From JANFXS01 sp022791155 (GTDB taxonomy: Bacteria; Bacillota; Clostridia; Lachnospirales; Anaerotignaceae), in NCBI GenBank assembly GCA_949743895.1, contig CATJUX010000020.1, forward strand, positions 1 to 5,822: a DNA stretch of 5,822 nt, read 5' to 3'. Within the stretch, counting starts at the first letter, position 1, and each line of letters starts with the position of its first letter. The position numbers were made by a program, and so were the translations under genes. The notes under the pieces were generated by a model, which saw only the letters and a program-made list of their open reading frames with translations, did no database searches and was not told the origin of the DNA. Of the stretch, positions 1 through 5,677 are shown in pieces.

Positions 1-1
1 C

Positions 2-46
2 AAAAAAATCCTTTCGTTTTTCCAAACTAATATGCCCAAAAAAGGA
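2..46 (-). terminator. Weak terminator-like hairpin after the membrane protein gene
   Basis: On the minus strand, TCCTTT (46-41) can pair with AAAGGA (14-9), followed by seven T residues (8-2). The loop is long (about 26 nt) and AT-rich, so the structure is weak. It would lie just after the possible 29-residue peptide and end the left transcript. Confidence 0.3.
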
Positions 47-116
47 AAACTGGTATGGCCACTGCAACACGAAATATATCAAACAATTTCATATGCACTT
101 TTGGGAAATGACCCAA
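27..116 (-). CDS. Possible 29-residue hydrophobic peptide
   Basis: A short open frame begins at TTG (116-114) with GAGGG 6 nt upstream (123-127), and ends at TAG (27-29). An internal ATG at 92 gives a 21-residue version. The C-terminal half, VAVAIPVFLFWAY, could be one membrane segment. It starts 14 nt after the stop of the 134-residue membrane protein, so it may be a tiny co-transcribed gene or the frameshifted tail of that protein. The length is within chance for AT-rich DNA, and the TTG start is weak evidence. Confidence 0.2.
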   Translation of the reverse strand: MGHFPKVHMKLFDIFRVAVAIPVFLFWAY

Positions 117-130
117 GCAAATCCCTCAAA

Positions 131-535
131 TCATTTGTAGCAATTTATAAGTGCAAACCCAAATATAATTGAAGGGAACAAATTAAATATAAGGAAAAAT
201 TTTATTAGCTTGCAATGCACCTCCGTAAGATATTTTTCTATATAACGTTTAAAAAATAATTTTTCTATCACAATAAAAACATATGAAAATATAAATATCC
301 AGCCTGTCTCCACTGGATAGTCTTTGTCAAGCATAATTAATTTAAAAAACCCAGAATACGTAAATATAAGATCCATCACATGTACTATAAATTCACATAC
401 TTTACAATGTAAAAACCACATTAAAACACCAACTGTACAAAACACTAAAAACGTTTCTACAGCCAAAGCCATATTATTGACCATGTGAAAAGCCACAAGT
501 GTAATCCTTCTCACATAAAAATTTAACTTTCCCAT
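131..535 (-). CDS. Small polytopic membrane protein, unknown function
   Basis: I do not recognise the family. The 134-residue product has about four hydrophobic stretches, at residues 22-42, 48-68 (weaker), 78-95 and 112-131, separated by short basic or mixed loops such as FFKRYIEKYL, so an integral inner-membrane protein is likely. The start chosen is the ATG at 535, because GGAGG lies 7 nt upstream (543-547); an in-frame GTG at 550 would add five residues but would include that ribosome binding site. The gene follows the 379-residue phage-like/toxin-like gene by 59 nt on the same strand with no terminator between them, so both probably share a transcript. By position it could be an immunity or accessory membrane protein for that neighbour; this is inference from gene order only. 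Base composition is strongly AT-rich. A real gene is likely; the function is unknown. Confidence 0.7.
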   Translation of the reverse strand: MGKLNFYVRRITLVAFHMVNNMALAVETFLVFCTVGVLMWFLHCKVCEFIVHVMDLIFTYSGFFKLIMLDKDYPVETGWIFIFSYVFIVIEKLFFKRYIEKYLTEVHCKLIKFFLIFNLFPSIIFGFALINCYK

Positions 536-594
536 TCCCTTCCCTCCCACATATTAAACTATATTTACCAGCCAAATTTCAATTGCCACTTACT

Positions 595-1734
595 TTATTT
601 TTTTCCTGATTTTTTCTTTTTTTCCTCCCTCCTTTTTTCCCAGTCTTCTTTTGTATTTGTATACATATAATATGTTATAAAATCTGTCTTAAAATGCACA
701 GCTCCGCTCCCTATTATTTCAGGCACTGATCCATTATGTTTAAATGGGCTATAGTTATATGTCCCCATATCCAGTGATTCCGTTTCTTCATCAAGCAGCC
801 TGTTATCATGTGAATACACCGCCTCAAAATATCCGTCAAACGAAACATATTTCCTGTTTGGCTTGCCTTCTGTGGCTGTGTTCTGGTGTTCTCTGTCACT
901 CGGCGGCATCATCTGACTCCACCTATATTCTTCTGGCAGGCGGCAGTTCAGCTCAACAAGGTCATCCCATTGATATTCTATGTTCAGCTTATTCCTGAAA
1001 TAATGCGCTTCCGCCGAAACAAATGACGGCCGTTTGTCCATTGATTTAATTCCATCATCATAGAACTTATCGCCAGTTTTTTCATATTCTGTTTCTCTGA
1101 ATATGTCAAGCTTGCGCTCTATCATGAGCCTTTCTGCCGCGTTGTCGCTCAGATACCAGTCGTATATATTTTTCATTATGTATGTATATGCCATTGGCGC
1201 CATTTTGTTTTTTCGGAATATATCAATTTCCGTCTGGAAGCTCCCGAAAAATTTCTTTTCACTTTCAATCCTTTCCCTTTTTGTTGCCTCAACATTCTCA
1301 ACAGGAAACATTGTTCTGAAATTGTTATAAGTTATAAAGCACAATCCGTCATTAGAAAATATAACATAGCTTCCGTCACTTCCATTTACAATTTGATAAT
1401 ACTTTCGGCCTTCCTTTTCTGGCAAAATTCCATCTTTGTTGACATACAACCTTGATGCACGCATTATGGAATTTCTATAGCTTTCATTGTTTATTATAAA
1501 CTTGATTTGTGCGTTATGCAACCCTCCTTCTGCCAAAGACATGTCCATTGCAGCAATTTGAACAAGCTGACAGCAGCAGTTTGGGTGAAGCGGCCAGTCC
1601 TCGTCAAGCTCGCTTATTTTGTAGATTTTTTCATTCCTTCCTTTGCAGTCTTCACATGTGTTTTTTCCCTTTTCGCTTTCCCATTTCACAAATTCCATGC
1701 TTTTGATAAACTTTGTTTCACTTTTTGTAACCAT
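595..1734 (-). CDS. Phage minor-head-motif protein with toxin-like C-terminal region
   Basis: The 379-residue soluble protein has no signal peptide. Near the N-terminus, C27-x2-C30 and H50-P-N-C53-C-C55 form the CxxC...PxHPNCxC signature seen at the end of phage Mu gpF-like minor head (portal-associated) proteins, probably a metal or structural knuckle. Here it sits at the start of the protein, not at the end of a head protein. The middle (about 75-260) is charged and unrecognised. Residues about 290-365 read NRKYVSFDG..EAVYSHD..LL...LDMGTYNYSP...AVHFKTDF, a pattern I associate from memory with C-terminal domains of polymorphic-toxin-type proteins; I could not check this. The tail (366-379) is Lys/Glu-rich. 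The ATG at 1734 has AGGAGG 6 nt upstream (1741-1746). A small membrane protein gene follows. Alternatives: a phage remnant or an uncharacterised accessory protein. The coding call is secure; the function is not. Confidence 0.85.
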   Translation of the reverse strand: MVTKSETKFIKSMEFVKWESEKGKNTCEDCKGRNEKIYKISELDEDWPLHPNCCCQLVQIAAMDMSLAEGGLHNAQIKFIINNESYRNSIMRASRLYVNKDGILPEKEGRKYYQIVNGSDGSYVIFSNDGLCFITYNNFRTMFPVENVEATKRERIESEKKFFGSFQTEIDIFRKNKMAPMAYTYIMKNIYDWYLSDNAAERLMIERKLDIFRETEYEKTGDKFYDDGIKSMDKRPSFVSAEAHYFRNKLNIEYQWDDLVELNCRLPEEYRWSQMMPPSDREHQNTATEGKPNRKYVSFDGYFEAVYSHDNRLLDEETESLDMGTYNYSPFKHNGSVPEIIGSGAVHFKTDFITYYMYTNTKEDWEKRREEKKKKSGKK

Positions 1735-1740
1735 TGAATT

Positions 1741-1746
1741 CCTCCT
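1741..1746 (-). promoter_or_regulatory. Strong ribosome binding site (AGGAGG)
   Basis: AGGAGG lies 6 nt before the ATG at 1734 and fixes the start of the phage-motif/toxin-like protein. Confidence 0.85.
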
Positions 1747-1755
1747 TTAAATTAA

Positions 1756-1791
1756 ATTATATTATTAAACCATCCGCATTCCACAATACGG
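1756..1791 (-). promoter_or_regulatory. Candidate promoter with dyad at -35 for the phage-motif gene
   Basis: A perfect -10 hexamer TATAAT (1761-1756) lies just upstream of the ribosome binding site and would give a leader of about 15-20 nt. The best -35 is poor: TTGTGG (1786-1781, 3 of 6 matches) at 19 nt spacing. A 7-bp hairpin, CCGTATT-GTGG-AATGCGG (1791-1774, one G-T pair), covers this -35, which would suit activator or repressor control. In AT-rich DNA a TATAAT alone is weak evidence. Confidence 0.35.
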
Positions 1792-1897
1792 CACAATCAT
1801 CATACACCCAAAGTACCCCCTCGCGGTTACCCTTTTTTGCAAACACACGGCTCCGTTGAATAAAATAAATGGCATTTTTGAAATAAAAAAAGGCCAT
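1757..1897 (-). other. Possible small ORF or structured repeat (46 codons, two frames open)
   Basis: This stretch is clearly GC-richer than its flanks. One frame runs from ATG (1897) to TAA (1757-1759), 46 residues, containing KKGNREGVLWVYDDCAVLWN, which reads like real protein. A second frame, from ATG at 1913 to a TAA at 1765-1767, is open for 49 residues and contains LFNGAVCLQKRVTARGYFGC. Neither start has a good ribosome binding site. Two open frames plus internal dyads (CCGTATT/AATGCGG) suit a structured or repeated element as well as a gene. It ends only 22 nt before the next gene's start, so it could also be a gene remnant or leader ORF. I cannot decide which. Confidence 0.3.
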
Positions 1898-1910
1898 TTC
1901 CAGCCATTTT
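1885..1910 (-). terminator. Weak terminator-like hairpin with T7 tract
   Basis: On the minus strand, AAAAT-GGCT (1910-1902), loop GGAAAT, GGCC-T pair with one mismatch and run into seven T residues (1891-1885). A competing stem is possible: AAATGGC (1899-1893) with GCCATTT (1873-1867), which would place the T tract in its loop. It could be a second terminator behind the one at 1930-1964, or an attenuator before the GC-rich island. Confidence 0.35.
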
Positions 1911-1929
1911 CCATTCTAATAGGCACACT

Positions 1930-1964
1930 AAAAAAGACAATGCCTTTTTTGCATTGCCTTTTTT
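1930..1964 (-). terminator. Intrinsic terminator of the aldo/keto reductase gene
   Basis: AAAAAAGGCAATGC (1964-1951) pairs with GCATTGTCTTTTTT (1943-1930) over 14 positions with one G-U, around a 7-nt loop; the descending arm ends in six T residues. It lies about 100 nt after the reductase stop. The A-tract/T-tract symmetry would let it work in the other direction too, though no plus-strand gene needs it here. Confidence 0.8.
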
Positions 1965-2063
1965 GGTTTTATATATAATTATTTACATCATATGTATTCA
2001 TACAATTTATAATAAATGTTTATACTAAATATATTCGCTTTCAGCAAATCATACGCTTTTGCT

Positions 2064-3212
2064 TCATTTTCCGAACACAATATTTGCCTCTCTCATGCTT
2101 TCAACTATCTGAACTTCAAAAGGGCAACGTTTTTCACAGGCTCTGCATGCAATGCATTCCCCCGCAAACGCATTCAAATCCAAATAGTGCTCACGCACAG
2201 TCTCTGGAACTTCTCCCTGTGCCTTTGAAAGATTCAAAAATTTTATAACTGATGCTATGTCTATCCCTTTGGGACATGGAGCACAATGCCCACAATACAT
2301 ACAATGTCCCTTCCAGCTCATTTGAGGAAATTTTGAAAATGCAGTGGCATAATCCTTTTCAGCTTCTGAAGCGCTTTCATAGTGAAGTGAATTTTTAATG
2401 TCTTCCATAGAACGCCCTCCTGACATAACGGCCGCCACAGCTGGGCGTGTCAATGCATAGTGAATGCACTGACATGGTGTCAGTGCTTTTCCAGCAGGTG
2501 AATATTTTTCTGAAAGCAAATCACCCCCGCCAAAGACTTTCATAACTGTCATGCCAACTCCATTTCTCTGGCAAGTTTCATATAGTTTTTCTCTTTCAGG
2601 ATCAACATTAAACAATGGCCTTTTATAGCTTGCCTCGCTCCACAAGTTTTCGCAGTTCTCATCTGCCGGAAGCAAGTCATAGCAAGGGTTGATGCTGAAC
2701 ATAAGAACCTCTATGAGTCCGCTGTTCACTGCCTTGAGTGCAACATTTGGGTTGTGGCTGCTCATTCCTATATGATGTATTTTGCCTTGCGCTTTCAATT
2801 TTATGGCATAATCCATTATGCCGTTTTCAACAATTTGGTTCCATGTTTTCACAGAATCAACATAGTGAATCATTCCTATGTCTATATAGTCTGTGCCAAT
2901 ATTGTTCAACATGGTTTCGAATGCAAATTTAACTTCTTCTAAATTTCTTGTTGCCTTATACTGTTCATCTTGCCAAACTGTGCATATATGTGCCTGCAAA
3001 ATGAACTTGTCACGAAAATTTCTTATCACTTTTCCAATGTTCTTTTGCACATCAGGGTTTGGGCTGTACAAATCCATGCAATTTATTCCATTCTCCAATG
3101 CAAAATTCAAAATTTCACTTGTGAATTGAATATCTTTGCCATTGAAACCCTCACAGCCAAGCCCTATTTCACTCAACAACAAACCTGTGTTTCCAAGCTT
3201 TCTATATTTCAT
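2064..3212 (-). CDS. Aldo/keto reductase with two C-terminal 4Fe-4S motifs
   Basis: A predicted cytoplasmic oxidoreductase of 382 residues. The N-terminal TIM barrel of the aldo/keto reductase superfamily (about 1-290) begins MKYRKLGNTGLLLSEIGLG and contains YIDIGMIHYVDS (H116), GKIHHIGMSSHN (about 143-154) and ALTRPAVAAVMSG (253-265). The C-terminus carries two cluster motifs: C304-x2-C307-x2-C310-x2-C313-P and C353-x2-C356-x2-C359-x3-C363-P, so electron transfer to or from ferredoxin-like partners is likely. The family's catalytic Asp is present (D47), but by alignment the usual Tyr position (D+5) is N52 and the usual Lys is probably H75, so the chemistry may be atypical. The frame is open 34 codons further upstream, but the ATG at 3212 has AGGAGG 5 nt before it and starts at the conserved family N-terminus. 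It is a single-gene unit between a MerR-type promoter and an intrinsic terminator. The substrate is unknown. Confidence 0.93.
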   Translation of the reverse strand: MKYRKLGNTGLLLSEIGLGCEGFNGKDIQFTSEILNFALENGINCMDLYSPNPDVQKNIGKVIRNFRDKFILQAHICTVWQDEQYKATRNLEEVKFAFETMLNNIGTDYIDIGMIHYVDSVKTWNQIVENGIMDYAIKLKAQGKIHHIGMSSHNPNVALKAVNSGLIEVLMFSINPCYDLLPADENCENLWSEASYKRPLFNVDPEREKLYETCQRNGVGMTVMKVFGGGDLLSEKYSPAGKALTPCQCIHYALTRPAVAAVMSGGRSMEDIKNSLHYESASEAEKDYATAFSKFPQMSWKGHCMYCGHCAPCPKGIDIASVIKFLNLSKAQGEVPETVREHYLDLNAFAGECIACRACEKRCPFEVQIVESMREANIVFGK

Positions 3213-3217
3213 AAGTT

Positions 3218-3223
3218 CCTCCT
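3218..3223 (-). promoter_or_regulatory. Ribosome binding site deciding the reductase start
   Basis: AGGAGG lies 5 nt before the ATG at 3212. It selects this codon over the in-frame ATG at 3314, whose 34 extra residues show no aldo/keto reductase similarity. Confidence 0.9.
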
Positions 3224-3450
3224 GACATAAGTTGGTTAAACCCATCAACAGCACAAAGTTTGATATGTATGATTGCCAGCTTAGCTTTGCATTTCTAAAC
3301 AAAATGAAAATCAAAAAACATTCTTAAACGTTTCAAGTCAACTGCCTGTAAATTTTATATTTCCATTTTGCAGAAAAAATTTGCAAACAACAATGAAGTC
3401 ACATTTGTGCTGTTTATACCAAAACAAGCATCATCGCCGTCAACAGTATC

Positions 3451-3481
3451 ATTGTAATATATGGAGTTAACTCCATGTCAA
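3451..3481 (-). promoter_or_regulatory. MerR-family-type promoter/operator of the reductase gene
   Basis: The minus strand reads TTGACA (3481-3476), a 19-nt spacer, then TACAAT (3456-3451). The perfect 16-bp palindrome ATGGAGTTAACTCCAT (3476-3461) fills most of the spacer. An over-long 19-bp spacer with a central GGAGTTAACTCC-type dyad is the hallmark of promoters that MerR-family activators untwist; in Firmicutes such sites often serve electrophile- or aldehyde-responsive MerR proteins. No merR gene is in the window. The predicted start near 3444 gives an unusually long leader of about 230 nt. Confidence 0.8.
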
Positions 3482-3530
3482 CAGAAACATTTTTTGTTCA
3501 CAAATTGTTTAATTCAATTAAATATATAAA

Positions 3531-3585
3531 ATTGATAATCATCAATCATTTTCAAGTTTTTACAAAACAATTTCACATTATCAAT
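3531..3585 (-). terminator. Weak AT-rich inverted repeat after the Nudix gene
   Basis: ATTGATAAT (3585-3577) and ATTATCAAT (3539-3531) form a perfect 9-bp inverted repeat around a 37-nt loop. Within it, ATTGAT-GATT-ATCAAT (3546-3531) is a short local hairpin followed by TTTATATATTT. It is placed right for ending the methyltransferase-hslO-Nudix transcript, but the stem is nearly all A-T. Confidence 0.35.
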
Positions 3586-3589
3586 GTTT

Positions 3590-4015
3590 TTATAAGTTGT
3601 TTTCAGAATATGTCTTAATCATTCTTATCATCCATTTTGGAACTTCGCGGCTCTCCATTTCTTCAATGTCCATCCAATAAAATGCATCATGCTCGTCACT
3701 CAAAACAACTTCGCCCTCAACATATTCACATGCATATGTAAGTATAATCATGTGAAGATTTGTCTTTATCACATCATATACATTGATCACTTTGCAAGGT
3801 CTAACTTTCAGCTGCGTTTCCTCTTTTATCTCTCTGAACAAAGCCCTCTCCGAGCTTTCAAAAAAACGCACTCCGCCGCCTGGAAGATCCCACGGCTCAC
3901 GTCTGTTTATAAAACTGTTTTCAATTTCACGTTTTGATCTGTGAAGCAAAAGATATTTTTCTTCCTTTATTATAACGGCTTTAACAGCTATGGCAAAGTC
4001 CATTTTCAAACTCAT
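3590..4015 (-). CDS. Nudix hydrolase
   Basis: The 141-residue cytosolic protein has a single Nudix domain, which hydrolyses a nucleoside diphosphate linked to another moiety using divalent metal; the substrate cannot be read from sequence. The Nudix box fits G47-x5-E53-x7-R61-E62-I63-K64-E65-E66-T67-Q68-L69, with Q68 replacing the usual second Gly; all metal-binding glutamates are present. WDLPGGG just before the box and the early AVIIKEEKYLLLHRS strand are typical. The ATG at 4015 is chosen because AAGGTGA (4028-4022) lies 6 nt upstream; a GTG at 4018 would be too close. That ribosome binding site overlaps the hslO stop codon and the two reading frames are 6 nt apart, so translation is probably coupled. 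The role may be nucleotide-pool sanitation; calling it MutT would be unsupported. Confidence 0.92.
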   Translation of the reverse strand: MSLKMDFAIAVKAVIIKEEKYLLLHRSKREIENSFINRREPWDLPGGGVRFFESSERALFREIKEETQLKVRPCKVINVYDVIKTNLHMIILTYACEYVEGEVVLSDEHDAFYWMDIEEMESREVPKWMIRMIKTYSENNL

Positions 4016-4021
4016 CACCTG

Positions 4022-4906
4022 TCACCTTTCCAAAGCCTCTTTATATATTTTTTCAAGCTGCTCTTTGTTGAAATGATATTCCTTATTACAAAAATGACAT
4101 TTCAAATCAGCTTTTTCGTCTTCAATGATTATTTTTTCAAGCTCTTTTCTGCCTATGCTGATGAGTGCTTTTTCAACACGCTCTCTGCTGCAATTGCAAT
4201 AAAATTCCATTGGAAATTTATCCTTCAAAGAAATGTCAAAACCACTTAAAATCATCTCCAAAATTTCCTCTGGAGTTTTTCCATCTTCCAAAAGTTTTGT
4301 CACATTGGGCAAATTTGAAATGTTCTTTTCCAACGCATCTGCAATGTTCTCGCCAGCATTTGGCATAAGCTGAATTATAAACCCTCCAGAATGTTTCACG
4401 CTCTCATCAGTTTCTATGAGAACTCCAAGCCCAACAACCGACGGCGTCTGCTCACTCACAGCAAAATAATATGTTAAATCTTCAGCAATTTCACCACTCA
4501 GCAATTCTGTTTGACCTGAATATGGTTCCTTGAGTCCAACATCTTTTATGACCGAAAGCGTTCCTTTTCCAACAGCTGCCCCAACATCAAGCTTTCCGGG
4601 ATATTTCTCTGTTGAGGGCGCAAGAGGATTGAAAACATAGCCTTTAACCCGGGCATGGCTGTCACTTGTTGCCACAATTCCACGCAATGGCCCCTCTCCC
4701 TTTATCTGCAATGTGATCAAGTCACTTTCGTTTTTCAGCGTGAGCCCCATAATTGCCGATGCCGTAAGAAGCCTTCCCAACGCCGCCGTTGCAACAGGTG
4801 TTGTGTTATGTTTTTTTCTTGCAGTTTCCACAGTTTTTGTGCTGACTGCCGCAAAAGCTCTGACCCTTCCTTCAGCCGCTGTTGCTCTGACAATATAATC
4901 TTCCAT
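4022..4906 (-). CDS. hslO: Hsp33 redox-regulated chaperone
   Basis: A cytosolic holdase that is inactive when reduced with zinc bound, and is activated by oxidative unfolding to protect proteins from aggregation. The 294-residue length is normal. The N-terminal domain shows DYIVRATAAEGRVRAFA, then ATAALGRLLTASAIMG (39-54), the LQIKGEGPLRGIVA motif (66-79) and VGKGTLSVIKD (112-122). The C-terminal redox switch has all four zinc-binding cysteines, C237-x-C239 (FYCNCSRERVEKAL) and C270-x2-C273 (LKCHFCNKEY), so it should be a working sensor. The ATG at 4906 has GGAGG (4913-4917) 6 nt upstream, and the upstream methyltransferase stops only 15 nt away. It is the middle gene of the three-gene unit with the Nudix hydrolase downstream. 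I see no hslO-specific promoter. Confidence 0.97.
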   Translation of the reverse strand: MEDYIVRATAAEGRVRAFAAVSTKTVETARKKHNTTPVATAALGRLLTASAIMGLTLKNESDLITLQIKGEGPLRGIVATSDSHARVKGYVFNPLAPSTEKYPGKLDVGAAVGKGTLSVIKDVGLKEPYSGQTELLSGEIAEDLTYYFAVSEQTPSVVGLGVLIETDESVKHSGGFIIQLMPNAGENIADALEKNISNLPNVTKLLEDGKTPEEILEMILSGFDISLKDKFPMEFYCNCSRERVEKALISIGRKELEKIIIEDEKADLKCHFCNKEYHFNKEQLEKIYKEALER

Positions 4907-4921
4907 TTGTATCCTCCAAAA

Positions 4922-5677
4922 TCATTTTCCATTTTCCTGAGCCACAATATAAATTCTTTCGCTTTTTTCAGAAGGCGCTTCAAACGTGAATGCATCATAA
5001 ACTGTCACAAAATTGAGTCCGCTTTTCTTCATCAACCTTTTAATTGTTTCTATGTCATATGCTTTTTCATAATGAAATTCTTCAATACGTTCATACAGTC
5101 CACTTTCTTTATCTTCAACAAAAAAGTTCACACAATACTCATTTATTTTTTCACATTCATCATAAAAGTTCTGCCATATATAAGCCTTGTCTTCTTCTAT
5201 ATCGCCATAACTTCTGTTGCCGATAACATTCTTAAATTTATGTTCTGTGTTTAGATCAAATATAAAATATCCCTTTGGCTCAAGGTAGTTATTAACAAGT
5301 TCAAAAACTTTGACCAGTTCTTCCTCATCTGTTATATAATTCATGCTGTCACAAATGCTCAAAACAACATCAACAGTTCCAAAAAGCTCAAATTCCTTCA
5401 TGTCCTGACAAAGGTATAGTATATCAAGATTATCTCTTTCGGCCTTTTCCTTTGCAACACACAACATGTCCTCTGATATGTCAATGCCTATCATGTCATA
5501 TCCCTTTGCAGCCAAACGCCCTGTTATGTTTCCTGTGCCACAGCCCAATTCCGCCACAAGTTTTGGATTTATATCAAAATTTTTCCATATATTAAATATA
5601 TATTCCACCCATTTGTCATAATCTATATTATCCATAAATACGTCATAAACTTCGGCAAATCCTTCATAAGCATTCAT
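4922..5677 (-). CDS. Class I SAM-dependent methyltransferase
   Basis: The 251-residue cytosolic methyltransferase has a Rossmann-like fold. SAM-binding motif I is VAELGCGTGNITGRLA (41-56, E43 to N50), followed by the acidic strand-2 end MIGIDIS (D66), CQDMKEF (D92) and motif IV VDVVLSICDSMNYI (102-115). The C-terminal part (about 140-250) forms the substrate region and has no motif that identifies the substrate; small molecule, protein or RNA are all possible. The start YEGFAEVYDVFMD is typical for this group and the ATG at 5677 has AGGAG 5 nt upstream (5683-5687). It is the first gene of the unit containing hslO and the Nudix hydrolase. Any functional link to Hsp33 is unproven. Confidence 0.92.
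   Translation of the reverse strand: MNAYEGFAEVYDVFMDNIDYDKWVEYIFNIWKNFDINPKLVAELGCGTGNITGRLAAKGYDMIGIDISEDMLCVAKEKAERDNLDILYLCQDMKEFELFGTVDVVLSICDSMNYITDEEELVKVFELVNNYLEPKGYFIFDLNTEHKFKNVIGNRSYGDIEEDKAYIWQNFYDECEKINEYCVNFFVEDKESGLYERIEEFHYEKAYDIETIKRLMKKSGLNFVTVYDAFTFEAPSEKSERIYIVAQENGK

Larger units (their letters stand above)
1735..2063. other. 329-bp intergenic region: two terminator-like hairpins, GC-rich island, candidate promoter
   Basis: This gap separates the reductase gene from the phage-motif gene. From right to left it holds about 100 bp of featureless AT-rich DNA (1965-2063), the strong terminator at 1930-1964, a weaker terminator-like hairpin at 1885-1910, a GC-richer two-frame-open island at 1757-1897, and a candidate promoter plus ribosome binding site for the next gene. 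No tRNA or recognisable riboswitch was found. Confidence 0.6.
3213..3589. other. 377-bp intergenic region with MerR-type promoter and long leader
   Basis: Apart from the promoter at 3451-3481 and a weak AT hairpin at 3531-3585, this region is AT-rich with no supported gene. The leader between the predicted transcription start and the reductase (about 3444-3224) has no riboswitch I recognise. Its only other promoter-like element is TTGACG/TATAAA at 19 nt spacing (3443-3413) with no dyad. Confidence 0.6.

Noticed and set aside
744..1737. Several 60-84 codon plus-strand frames opposite the phage-motif gene
   Set aside because: They are short, lack ribosome binding sites and lie wholly antisense to a well-supported gene.
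1774..1897. Riboswitch in the GC-rich segment
   Set aside because: I compared it mentally with common Firmicute classes (preQ1, cyclic-di-GMP, fluoride, SAM) and found no matching core motif.
3213..3314. 34-residue N-terminal extension of the aldo/keto reductase
   Set aside because: The family N-terminus begins at the ATG at 3212, which has a strong ribosome binding site; the extension has neither similarity nor its own site.
3413..3443. Second promoter TTGACG-N19-TATAAA
   Set aside because: The spacing is too long for an ordinary promoter and there is no dyad in the spacer as a MerR-type site would need, so it was not listed as a separate feature.
3414..3452. 12-codon hydrophobic peptide frame (MILLTAMMLVLV)
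   Set aside because: Its ATG overlaps the -10 hexamer, upstream of the predicted transcript start, and it has no ribosome binding site that would be on the RNA.
4655..5254. 199-codon plus-strand open frame
   Set aside because: It lies opposite hslO and the methyltransferase, has no ribosome binding site, and its Phe/Cys/Ser-rich composition is what antisense of these genes gives.
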